NCBI RefSeq assembly: GCF_002760655.1
Contig: NZ_PDOC01000007.1
Span: 62,001-126,000 of the forward strand
Reading direction: 5' to 3'
Length of the DNA stretch: 64,000 nucleotides
Source: Massilia eurypsychrophila
GTDB lineage: Bacteria > Pseudomonadota > Gammaproteobacteria > Burkholderiales > Burkholderiaceae_D
This document shows, one piece after another, positions 54,732 to 63,083 of the stretch. The notes under the pieces were generated by a model, which was not told where the DNA came from, did no database searches, and worked only from the letters and a program-made list of their open reading frames with translations. The first letter of the stretch is position 1. Each line of letters opens with the position of its first letter. A program made the translations under genes and the position numbers.

Positions 54732-55231
54732 GACCAAATAGTATGGCTAGCTCGCGCTGTTACGATTAAATTAATATAGAGAATAAAGGTATTCTTTCAG
54801 ACATCACACCGGTTTCCGCAAGTCTGGTTAATTTGAGCTTCTGATCTGTACAGGTTGCCGCTTTCAAGGCATTCGGTAGCAGCGGGAAAATGATTCCCCT
54901 GGCCGTAGAAAACAGGACAGTGGGGCGATACACATTGACCAGTGAGCGACTCGCCAGATTTGATGACCGAAGCTGCGAGAGCCGTTTAAGGGCTGCGAAC
55001 GCTTAAAGGGGGCAAGCCCGCTAAGCCGACCAACTTGGCTAGCTCGTTTATCGAATTGGGGAAGCTGCAGCCGGGGGCGGCAACGAAGAAGATGGGGGGC
55101 GATCAGTTTCGCGTCGGAAGGTGGGCACTGACCGCTTGGCCGTTACGTCTATGCCGAGGAGGCGCTCATATCGTGGCCGGGTCTGGTCGGCCGAGTCCGC
55201 GAGGCCGCCGTCGCCGCCGTGCTGAAGGTTC
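54732..55231. other. 500-bp gap, promoter region and unassigned DNA
   Basis: The part next to the adaptor gene (about 54760-54800) is AT-rich on the minus strand and probably holds the promoter of the bacteriocin operon. The remainder shows no gene I recognise and may be further remnant DNA linked to 55232-55428. Confidence 0.45.
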
Positions 55232-55428
55232 CCGTCGAGGGAGTAGCAGTAGTCGACGATGGTGTCTGTGTCGCGCCGAATCTGCGCGCGCAAATTTGGA
55301 ACCCTACACGAATCTACTTTTTTCACACAGTCGAAACGTAGCCGCCGATCCGTTGCGGTGCGCCGCGGCGGCAGTCGCAGCACCACCAGGCGCCCTACTC
55401 GCGCCGGCCCAGTCGGCCGTGACCGCCC
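55232..55428 (-). pseudogene. Collapsed second copy of the PepSY / TonB-receptor gene pair
   Basis: Three short blocks match the iron-uptake block in the same order. 55232-55300 resembles 41951-42020 (receptor barrel; it still encodes RRDTDTIVDY against RRDTDAIVDY). 55300-55390 resembles 43712-43821 (receptor/PepSY gap and end of the PepSY gene). 55390-55428 resembles 44663-44702 (middle of the PepSY gene). Everything between has been deleted. Clearly non-functional. Confidence 0.75.
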
Positions 55429-55457
55429 AATGACATGCTGCGCTCGGTCCAGGACCT

Positions 55458-56630
55458 CTACTTGTAGGCAGCCACGGCGGCGCGGCCCACCGCTGGATCG
55501 TCGGTGAAAAAGCCATCGATGCCGGCCTTCAGGTAAGCGTTGATCTCCGCCGCCGCATCGCCGCGTTGCGACAGGGATGCCACGTCAGGCCGGCGCATGC
55601 TCACCGGCAGGAACGGATTTTCCGGCCGCAATGTCCAGGTGTGCACTTTCAAGCCGGCTGCCCGGGCATCGGCCACGAAGCTGGTCGCCGCGCCCAGTTC
55701 ATTGTTGGCGGTGCGCGCAATGATCACTTCCTTGTACGGCGACACCACGTCGGCATACAAGGCGATTTCCCGCAAGCCGGCCGGGGTCACCAGGTCGGCG
55801 TACGTGCGCGTGCTGCCCGACGCCACGAAGTCGTAAGGCGCATTGCGCGGCGCGCCGTTTGGCGCCGGCGGATTCTTCGGATTGTCGATCAGCTGCACGA
55901 TGCGCATGTCGGTCAGGCTGCGCAATTCCTTCAGGTTGGCCACCTCGAACGACTGGAGGAAAACCGCCGCCGCCTTGCCGCGGTAGCCGCTCGCAACGAG
56001 CTGGTCGACCAGGCGCTTTTCCAGCGGCAGGCCGATCGACTTGAAGTAAGTGGGGTGCTTCGTCTCCGGATATATCCCGATGACCTTGCCGCGCGCAACG
56101 CTTTCCTTCTTCACCAGGTCGATCACTTCCTGCAGGGTCGGCACGTCGAACTGGCCGTCGTAGGCGGCGTTCGCGGGCCGGTTGGCGGGAATGCGTTCCT
56201 TCGCCCTCAGCGTCTTGAGTTCGGCCAGCGTGAAGTCTTCGGTAAACCAGCCGGTGACAGGGATGCCGTCGATGTTCTTGGTCGTTTTGCGCGCGGCGAA
56301 CTGGCTGGCGGTGGACACGTTGGTGGTGCCGGTAATATCGTTCTCGTGGCGCGCGACCAGCACCCCGTCCCTGGTCGCAACCAGGTCGGGCTCGATGATA
56401 TCGGCGCCGTCTTCGATGGCCTTGAGGTAAGCGGCCAGGGTGTGCTCCGGACGCAGCGCGGACGCACCGCGGTGCGCGGTGACGGCCTGCGACGGCGGCC
56501 AGGCCGCGCCCGGGTTTTGCAGGTCGACCGGCTCGCCGCCGCAGGCGCTCAGCAGCACGGAGGCGAGGACGGCCGCAAGGCTGGTGAGCGTGGGATGGGA
56601 CGAAGACTGGGCGAGTAGGGCGTTATTCAT
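55458..56630 (-). CDS. glpQ: Glycerophosphodiester phosphodiesterase, lipoprotein
   Basis: GlpQ-type enzyme of 390 aa that splits glycerophosphodiesters into glycerol-3-phosphate and an alcohol. The signal ends in LLSACGG, a lipobox. Catalytic residues: TAHRGASALRPEHTLAAY, IIEPDLVATRDGVLVARHE, and KVIGIYPETKHPTYF. Length is slightly above E. coli GlpQ. It stands alone, with no glpT or glpK beside it, so the symbol rests on family and not on context. Confidence 0.9.
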   Translation of the reverse strand: MNNALLAQSSSHPTLTSLAAVLASVLLSACGGEPVDLQNPGAAWPPSQAVTAHRGASALRPEHTLAAYLKAIEDGADIIEPDLVATRDGVLVARHENDITGTTNVSTASQFAARKTTKNIDGIPVTGWFTEDFTLAELKTLRAKERIPANRPANAAYDGQFDVPTLQEVIDLVKKESVARGKVIGIYPETKHPTYFKSIGLPLEKRLVDQLVASGYRGKAAAVFLQSFEVANLKELRSLTDMRIVQLIDNPKNPPAPNGAPRNAPYDFVASGSTRTYADLVTPAGLREIALYADVVSPYKEVIIARTANNELGAATSFVADARAAGLKVHTWTLRPENPFLPVSMRRPDVASLSQRGDAAAEINAYLKAGIDGFFTDDPAVGRAAVAAYK

Positions 56631-56807
56631 GGTGGCTCCGTTCAGCGATTAGAAAGTTTGCATACGCTGAGAAGCCTAACAAGCGTTCGTTACCGTAGCG
56701 TGACGAGCGCGAGGGTTTGCGCGCCGACCCGTGAAAGCACCCGCCATGCCCCCTGCGTGTAAACTGCACGGCTATCATCAGACTTACTTTTTACTGCAAG
56801 GATATCA

Positions 56808-57773
56808 ATGCTCATCAATTGCGTCGCCTACCAGGACGGCAAAAAACTATCCGATATCCCGGTCGTGGATATCAGCGAATTCATCATTTTGCCGAACGCC
56901 TTTGTGTGGGTTGCGCTTAAAAATGCCGAGCCGGCCGAACTGGCGGAAATGCAGCACGAGTTCGGCTTGCACGAGCTGGCGGTTGAAGATGCGCGCTCAG
57001 GACATCAACGTCCCAAGATCGAGGAGTACGGCGAATCGCTGTTCGTCGTCGTCCACTCGGTCGAGCTGACCGGCGGCGAACTGCGTATTGGCGAGGTCGA
57101 TATTTTTGTCGGCGACACCTATGTCCTGTCGAACCGGAATAACTACGACCAGGGGTTTGCCGATGTCCGTGCGCGCTGCGAACGCGAGACCAAGCACCTG
57201 GAACTAGGCCCGGCGTTCGTCCTGTACGCCCTGATGGACGCGATCGTCGACCGGTATTTTCCTGTCGTCGACGCGCTCGAAGCGGAATTGTGGACAATCG
57301 AGGAAAAGATATTCTCCTCGCCCGCGCACCGGTCCACGCTTGAACAGCTCTATCAGCTCAAGCGCAAGGTGGTGCTGTTCAAAAACGCGGTGGCGCCGCT
57401 GATGGAAACCGTCGGCAAACTCGATGGTGGGCGTGTGCCGCGGGTGGTGGCCAACACGACCGAGTATTTCCGGGACGTCCATGACCACCTGCATCGGATC
57501 AACACCGCCATCGATTCGATCCGCGATACGATCAGTACCGCAATCCAGGTGAACCTGTCGATGATCAGCCTGGAGGACAACAACATCAACAAGCGCCTGG
57601 CTGCATGGGCAGCCATCTTCGCTGTCGCAACTGGCCTGGTCGGAGTGTGGGGCATGAATTTCGAACATATGCCCGAACTGAAATGGAAGTACGGCTATCT
57701 CGTTGCGGTGTCGGTTGTCGTGACCACCTGCGGCTATCTGTACTATCGCTTCAGGAAATCCGGCTGGCTGTGA
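56808..57773 (+). CDS. corA: CorA-family magnesium/cobalt channel
   Basis: CorA protein of 321 aa: a large N-terminal cytoplasmic funnel (LHELAVEDARSGHQRPKIEEY, then GDTYVLSNRN), a long stalk helix, and two C-terminal membrane helices separated by GVWGMNFEHMPE, where GMN (about residue 282) is the selectivity motif. Ends in a basic RFRKSGWL. ATG 56808 follows AAGGATATCA. Not in an operon. Confidence 0.95.
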   Translation: MLINCVAYQDGKKLSDIPVVDISEFIILPNAFVWVALKNAEPAELAEMQHEFGLHELAVEDARSGHQRPKIEEYGESLFVVVHSVELTGGELRIGEVDIFVGDTYVLSNRNNYDQGFADVRARCERETKHLELGPAFVLYALMDAIVDRYFPVVDALEAELWTIEEKIFSSPAHRSTLEQLYQLKRKVVLFKNAVAPLMETVGKLDGGRVPRVVANTTEYFRDVHDHLHRINTAIDSIRDTISTAIQVNLSMISLEDNNINKRLAAWAAIFAVATGLVGVWGMNFEHMPELKWKYGYLVAVSVVVTTCGYLYYRFRKSGWL

Positions 57774-57983
57774 TCGGCTTGTCCGTTGTCGGTTGATCCG
57801 GGAACAGCGTCGATTTTCCCTGGTGGAGTTTCGAAGCGCCTCAATTGGCCAAACTGCGCGGTTAATGCCGTGCAGCCTCGCCTGGAGTCTGGACCGTTCG
57901 ATGCATACTTTGCAAGGTCAAGTTCGCAAGGTTTGGCATCAAGCCATGCGGTCTTCGCTCTTAAATTAATCGAAAGGACATGT

Positions 57984-58397
57984 ATGAATGCGCTCACCGT
58001 CAGTAAATCAGGCACTGCCTGGATACAACACATGCATGCCCACCGCAAGTCACCGGCTGCCAGCTGGAGCTCCAGTCCCAATGCCGCCTACTACGCGTCG
58101 CTCGATGAGAATGGTCCGAGCTCGACGTTGCCGCCAGGCCTGCCCAGCTCGTTAGTCGAATTGATGAAGTTGCGGCAAAGCGCCGCGGATGAGAACAATG
58201 GGCTGCTTGAAGAGCTGATCAGCAAGGAAATGGCGAGCGTCGCCTCCGGTCGTGGCATAGCGCCGACTGGCAACGTCATCAATGTAAAGGCGTCACCGCA
58301 GTGGCCATTGTGGCCTGACCAATCTACAATATGGTCAGGCCAAATAATACCAAGTCGGGCAGGTACATGCCTTTCAACGGCTGCGGACCAATCTTGA
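57984..58397 (+). CDS. Hypothetical protein, 3' end probably replaced
   Basis: A 137-codon frame with AAGGA before ATG 57984. The protein is polar, without signal or membrane segment; SSLVELMKLRQSAADENNGL may form a helix. I do not recognise it. The last 25 or so codons run over a hairpin (58311-58342) and into the end of the truncated gene on the other strand, so the natural C-terminus was probably lost at the same rearrangement point. Confidence 0.5.
   Translation: MNALTVSKSGTAWIQHMHAHRKSPAASWSSSPNAAYYASLDENGPSSTLPPGLPSSLVELMKLRQSAADENNGLLEELISKEMASVASGRGIAPTGNVINVKASPQWPLWPDQSTIWSGQIIPSRAGTCLSTAADQS
58311..58342 (+). terminator. Hairpin at the junction, possible terminator
   Basis: TGGCCTGACC (58311-58320) and GGTCAGGCCA (58333-58342) are perfect 10-bp arms around a 12-nt AT-rich loop, followed by AATAATACC. 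No clean T-run, so it is only a candidate. It sits where two truncated genes meet. Confidence 0.4.
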
Positions 58398-59284
58398 TCG
58401 CCGGCGTGCCGGTGTTGGTATTGACGCCGCCGTCTTCGTCGCTGGGGTCAGGTCCGAAGTGGACCACGTTGTGGTTCTTGATGCCGAGCGGCTTGAGGGA
58501 GCTGACCTTGGCGGCGGCGATATCGACGACGGCGATCGCATTGTTTTCCTGCAGTGTGACATACGCCGTTTTGCCGTCGTCGCTAACGGCGATGTATTCC
58601 GGCTCGAGATCCTGGGCGGCGTTGGCGCCGGGACTGGCAATGCGAATGCCGGCAGTGCGCAGCGCTGCTTCCTGGCCGATGAACTGTTTGAAGTCGGCGG
58701 TGGCGACAGGCGGCGTGGCGCCGCGATTGACCGTGATGACGCTGACCGAGCCTTCCGGGTCGACCGAATCGGTCAGGCCGTAGCGGTTCGGCTCGCCTTC
58801 GTTGGCCACCAGCAGGGTTTTGCCGTCGGCGGTGAAGGTCACCATGTCGGGCAGGGCGCCGACGGTGGCGGTATTGAGCAGCTTCAGGTCGGCCGCGTTG
58901 TAGAAGGCGACCGCGCCGGCTGACGTTTTCACCTTCGCTTCGACCGCCAGGGCGACCAGGCCGTCATGCACTGCGACGCTGTTGATGCCGCCGCCAAACG
59001 CGGACACGTTGATGGTGCCGATCAGCTTCGGCGTGGCAGGATTGGCCAGGTCCAGCACGTCGACCGTGCCGTTGGCGCCGTTGACGACGAAAAGGGCGCT
59101 TGCTGCCAGCGTCGTAAGCGGAAATTTCAGCGGCGCCCAGCACGGCGCCATCGTAGGCGCCAATTTTTTTCAGCGCCAGCGATACCGGCGTGGGCGCGGC
59201 GGGAGCATCCTCGCCGCCGCACGCCGTCAGCACGCAGGCCGTGAGTACGAAGGACAGCAAATGGCATGGGCTGCGAGTGAACAT
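58324..59284 (-). pseudogene. Choice-of-anchor-I-like beta-propeller lipoprotein, frameshifted and truncated
   Basis: The start (ATG 59284) gives a lipoprotein signal (LTACVLTACGGED) and SLALKKIGAYDGAVLGAAEI, then the frame fails at a CCC/GGG run near 59094-59096: removing one base restores SAYDAGSKR-LFVVNGANGT. The second part has propeller repeats (GTVDVLDLANPATPKLIGTI, then TADGKTLLVANEGEPNRYG and ISDDGKTAYVTLQENNAIAV-like sequence) but ends after KGMYLPD, about where homologues would continue for another 250 or more residues. Both lesions make it inactive. The natural protein is an exported or surface beta-propeller of unknown role. Confidence 0.82.
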
Positions 59285-59391
59285 GATGACCGTATCTTGA
59301 TTGAAACGTCCAGTATGGTCGCCGTGCAAGACCGGCATATGACACGGCGCGCACCGCAGCTGGCGGCACGCCGGGGTCGACCGCTGCGCCG

Positions 59392-59841
59392 TCAGGCAAG
59401 GTAGGAGCTGCCGCGCAGTTCCTGCTTCAGTTCCGTGGCGACCTGCTGGCGCAGTTTTTCCGACACGAAGGCGCCGATCTCGACTCTCACGCCGCGCGAC
59501 TCGAGGTGGATCAGCTGGCGGCGCCGCGTCGGCACGGCGATCCTGGTCCAGCACGGATCGAGGTGGATGCGCTGCACCTGGCCGGCCTGCACCCGTTCGA
59601 CCAGCAGGCAGCCGTCGCCGAGGGCGATATACTCATGATCGGTGGCGTGGCGGGCATAGTGCAGCAGGGCGAACCCCACGCCCGCTGTCTCGAGCACGGC
59701 GAAGACAAGCATGAACCACAGCCCGTACAGCGCGAACACCAGGCTCACGCCGAGCACGCCGGCACACAGCGAGCCGTACGCGAGCGCCGACTGGCGCGGC
59801 GACATGGAACAGTTGCGCTTCAGGTGCCATTCGCGCTTCAT
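59392..59841 (-). CDS. DUF2244 membrane protein
   Basis: A 149-aa protein with two membrane helices (about 20-65, including YGSLCAGVLGVSLVFALYGL and WFMLVFAVLETAGVGFALL) and a C-terminal domain that matches DUF2244: YIALGDGCLLVERVQAG and WTRIAVPTRRRQLIHLES. The family commonly accompanies cytochrome c oxidase genes, and here it lies 13 bp after the ctaD remnant. It appears intact but probably lost its partners. Confidence 0.8.
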   Translation of the reverse strand: MKREWHLKRNCSMSPRQSALAYGSLCAGVLGVSLVFALYGLWFMLVFAVLETAGVGFALLHYARHATDHEYIALGDGCLLVERVQAGQVQRIHLDPCWTRIAVPTRRRQLIHLESRGVRVEIGAFVSEKLRQQVATELKQELRGSSYLA

Positions 59842-59854
59842 GGCTCGCTGAGGC

Positions 59855-60225
59855 CTACTTGACCACCGGCGGCGTTTCGAAGGTGTGGAACGCGGCAGGG
59901 CTGGGCACTGTCCACTCCAGCCCCTCGGCGCCGTCCCACGGTTTGGCGGCGGCCCTGGCGCCGCCGCGAATGTTGGGCAGCACGATGAAAAACAGGAAGT
60001 ACGCCTGCGCCAGGCCGAACAGGAAGGCGCCAACGGACGTGAACGCATGGAAGTCGGTAAATTGCGTCGGGTAGTCGGCATAGCGGCGCGGCATGCCGGC
60101 CAGGCCGAGGAAGTGCATCGGGAAGAACGTCAGCCGCCAGCCGTGCGGGTGGTCGTGGCATGGACGTCGGCATGTGCGTCGCTGCGGACAAAGCCGTGCT
60201 CGCTGGAGCCTGGAATCGAACTCAT
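59855..60225 (-). pseudogene. ctaD: Cytochrome c oxidase subunit I (ctaD) reduced to its two ends
   Basis: The N-terminus MSSIPGSSEHGFVRSDAHAD is followed, in a shifted frame, by HDHPHGWR and then directly by LTFFPMHFLGLAGMPRRYAD, which in intact ctaD lies near the C-terminus. About 400 codons, including all haem and copper ligands, are missing between. The natural end (FHTFETPPVV-K) is preserved. There is also a frameshift in the first 30 codons. It cannot be functional. Confidence 0.88.
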
Positions 60226-60450
60226 GTGTCTCTCCGCGCGACTGGTGGAAGGGTGAACGGCGACTATAGCGGCGGGAGAAACGGGCACGATTGCGCTCCG
60301 GTGGCGCTTTGAGCGCGATCAAACTTTGACCGCATCCGACCAGAGCCAGGGATGGATGCGCTGGGCGGCTTGCCACACTGGCCATTGCGTAGCCACCGCG
60401 CCGATCGTTGTCTTGCAGACAATGCGGCAAATTTACCGGAACGGCAAATC

Positions 60451-60627
60451 ACGAAGATCCAACTCAAGAAACTCAACGAGCGGGTCTGGTGATTACGGGC
60501 GCAGCCAGTGGTATCGGCCTGACGACGGCGCGGATGGCCGCGCAACGCGGCGCCGAAGCGCTCGACCAGCTGGCCGGCGATCACGCTTGACCAGATTCGC
60601 GCCGTAGCGGCGCTGCACGCGGAGTGA
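60451..60627 (+). pseudogene. Short-chain dehydrogenase fragment
   Basis: IQLKKLNERV and then, after a frameshift, LVITGAASGIGLTTARMAAQ: the NAD(P)-binding TGxxxGIG start of an SDR enzyme. The usual RGAKVVLAARNE stretch is shortened to RGAEALDQLAG, a stop follows, and a final LDQIRAVAALHAE-like tail is in another frame. The expected start codon reads ACG (60451). Only the first sixth of the gene remains. Confidence 0.75.
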
Positions 60628-60748
60628 TTGCGGCTGCCGCGTGGAACGGTGCAGCCGGGTCATTCTGATGTCCTGGACAGCCGGGCGACGACAAAACGAA
60701 ACCTGTTGTATTCTCTACATCACGAATCTCTCCAGACTAGGTAAATCA

Positions 60749-61561
60749 ATGAAGCGCTTCTTATTCTCGTTCGTCGCTCTGCTGGCGGCGGCCGGTGTCG
60801 CCAGTGCCCAGCAGTCCGGCGCTCCCACTGACGCTGCCGGTCCATCGCAGGGGCAAGGCGCACGCTGGGCGCTGGGCATCGGCACAGCCGTGTCGAGCAG
60901 CGTGTACGCAGGCGAAGACACGCGCGTTATCCCGCTGCCTTTGGTGAGCTATCAGGGCGAGCGCTTTTTCTGGCGTGGCATTAGCGGTGGCGCCCACTTG
61001 CTAAGGAGCGGCAGCCTTACAGTCGACGTTATCATCGCCGCACGCATGGACGGCATCGATCGAGACGATTTCGGCGCGGCAGAACTGGCCGCGCGCGGCA
61101 TCGACCGGGCACGGCTCCAGGATCGCAAACGCGGACTGGACCTGGGCGTCGCGGCCACTTGGCGCGGAGCGTTGGGACAGCTGGAGTTGGAGGTCAGGGG
61201 CGATGCAAGCGGCACCAGCGAGGGGTACGAAGCGGGCGTGAAGTACGCTTATCCCTACCAATGGGGTAGCACGCGTGTGTCCCCGCATATCGGCATGGCC
61301 CATCTGTCGAAAAAGCTGGCCAACTACTACTACGGTACGCTGCCTGAAGAAGTGGCGCGCGGTGTGATCGACTACAAGCCTGGCAGCGCGACGGTGCCGC
61401 GCATCGGCGTCGATGTCATGCACCCCTTCGCTGACCGCTGGGCGTTCATCGGTAACGTCTCATACAAGAAACTGCCGGGTCAGATCTCCAACAGTCCGCT
61501 GATAGAGAAGGACACGGACGGCACGCTATCGGCTTTCATCGGCGTCTCGCGCGGTTTCTGA
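60749..61561 (+). CDS. MipA/OmpV-family outer-membrane protein
   Basis: Outer-membrane beta-barrel of 270 aa with signal peptide (KRFLFSFVALLAAAGVASA-QQ). Family marks: ALGIGTAVSSSVYAGEDTRV, PLVSYQGERFFWRG, and GVKYAYPYQWGSTRVSPHIG, ending in a strand GTLSAFIGVSRGF with terminal Phe. The family interacts with murein-synthesis proteins (MipA) or acts as an osmotic porin (OmpV). ATG 60749 chosen. No regulator is adjacent in recognisable form. Confidence 0.88.
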   Translation: MKRFLFSFVALLAAAGVASAQQSGAPTDAAGPSQGQGARWALGIGTAVSSSVYAGEDTRVIPLPLVSYQGERFFWRGISGGAHLLRSGSLTVDVIIAARMDGIDRDDFGAAELAARGIDRARLQDRKRGLDLGVAATWRGALGQLELEVRGDASGTSEGYEAGVKYAYPYQWGSTRVSPHIGMAHLSKKLANYYYGTLPEEVARGVIDYKPGSATVPRIGVDVMHPFADRWAFIGNVSYKKLPGQISNSPLIEKDTDGTLSAFIGVSRGF

Positions 61562-61890
61562 CGCCACCCCAACGGCGAGCGAACTCGGGTCCGCCGCCAG
61601 AGGTACGTCATGGATATCACAGAATGGCTGGATGGGTTTGATGTCGCAGCGTCCCAGCAGATCGCAATCAGCGCCACAACGCCAGAGTCGCCCCGGCGTG
61701 CTCGCCAGCGTGGCGCGAGCCTGGATTACCGACCAGGAAGCCGTCGTACAAACCGGCATAGCGCGACGTTGCGGGCGTGATGGTTCGCGCAGCGTTCTGT
61801 CGCTGCGTCGGTATCTGGTTTGTTTGCGTGGAATTCTGGCCGCAGCCGGAGCTACAGACCTATAAGCAGGCAGAACTTGCTGCAGGAAGA
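61562..61890. other. 329-bp gap, no gene recognised
   Basis: A short frame from ATG 61609 (MDITEWLDGFDVAASQQIAI) has no recognisable features. The stretch may be another remnant; I could not identify a parent. Confidence 0.45.
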
Positions 61891-63057
61891 TCAATTCGGC
61901 ATGACGTCCTTGAGGACGCCGACCGGCTGGTTAATCAGCTTGCCGTTGACCTTCTTGACTTCGCGGATGTACATGTTCTGGATGATGTCGCGGGTGGCCG
62001 GGTCGATGCTGATCGGGCCGCGCGGGCTCTCCCACTTCATGTTCGACAGCACCTGCATCGCCGCGTCGCCGGTGACGTTGCCATTGAGCTTGCGGATCGT
62101 TTCGTAGATCATGCCCATCGTGTCGTATGCGGCGACGGTGACGAAGGTCGCCGGCGGACGGTTCGGATTGGCGACGGCGTAGGCCTTCAGGAAGGTCTTG
62201 TTGGCTTCGTTGTCGAGCGCGGTCGAGTAGTTCAGCACCGTGATGGCGCCAAGCGCCCGCTCGCCCAGCGACTCGAGGGTAGGGGAGTCGCTCGTCATGT
62301 CGCCGACGCCGAGGAACTTGACGCCCGCCTTGTCGAGCCCCTTGTCGCTGAACGCCTTCAGTACGCCGATGCCGTCTTCTGCGCCAGGGGCGAAGAAGAA
62401 CAGCGCGTCCGGCTTTTCATCCTTGACGCGCTGGATGAACGGCGAGTAGTCGGGATTTGCCAGCGGCACCCGCGACGAGCCGACGATCTTGCCGCCGCCG
62501 GCGGTAAAGCCCTTGGTGAAGCGCGCCTCGGCGTCGATGCCGGTGCTGTAGTCGCTGACCAGTGTGTAGACCTTGCCGACCTTGTTTTTTGCGGTCCAGG
62601 TGCCGAACGGCTCGGTCATCTGCTGCATCGTCATCGCGGTGCGCAGCATGTACGGCGACTTCGACGTAATGCCGGTGGTGACCGCGTTCATGACGATCAT
62701 CGGCATCTTGGCCTGGGTAGCGATTGGCGCCACCGCCAGCGCGCTTGGCGTCAGCGAAAAGCCGACCAGGAAGCTGACCTTGTCGCGCGAGACCAGCTCC
62801 TGCGCGGCGCGCTTCGACAGTTCGGCGTTGGTGCCGCCGTCGTCGCGGTAGATGATCTCGATCTTCTTGCCGGCCACCTTGTCGCCGTTTTGCTGCAGGA
62901 AGGTCTTGATGCCGTCTTCGAACGGCTTGCCGGTATTGGCAAAGGGACCGGTGAGCGCGGCGATGACGCCGATCTTGATCGTATCCTGGGCGTGCGCCAG
63001 GTTACTGGCAAACGGCAGGGCAGCCAGCACGACGCAGGCGAGGGTTTTCATTTTCAT
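61891..63057 (-). CDS. Branched-chain-type ABC substrate-binding protein
   Basis: Periplasmic Leu/Ile/Val-type binding protein of 388 aa. Signal peptide MKMKTLACVVLAALPFASNL to about residue 24 (AHA-QDT), then IKIGVIAALTGPFANTGKPF, the family start. GGAG precedes ATG 63057. It lies 27 bp after a feruloyl-CoA-synthase-like gene in the same direction, so its ligand is more likely an aromatic acid than an amino acid; this is inference from context. Confidence 0.9.
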   Translation of the reverse strand: MKMKTLACVVLAALPFASNLAHAQDTIKIGVIAALTGPFANTGKPFEDGIKTFLQQNGDKVAGKKIEIIYRDDGGTNAELSKRAAQELVSRDKVSFLVGFSLTPSALAVAPIATQAKMPMIVMNAVTTGITSKSPYMLRTAMTMQQMTEPFGTWTAKNKVGKVYTLVSDYSTGIDAEARFTKGFTAGGGKIVGSSRVPLANPDYSPFIQRVKDEKPDALFFFAPGAEDGIGVLKAFSDKGLDKAGVKFLGVGDMTSDSPTLESLGERALGAITVLNYSTALDNEANKTFLKAYAVANPNRPPATFVTVAAYDTMGMIYETIRKLNGNVTGDAAMQVLSNMKWESPRGPISIDPATRDIIQNMYIREVKKVNGKLINQPVGVLKDVMPN

Positions 63058-63083
63058 ATCGTCTCCTTTTATAGTTATGCTGG

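Noticed and set aside
54961-55231. Extension of the iron-locus remnant upstream of 55232
   Set aside because: I could not match this stretch by eye to any part of 41-47 kb, so it was left out of the pseudogene.
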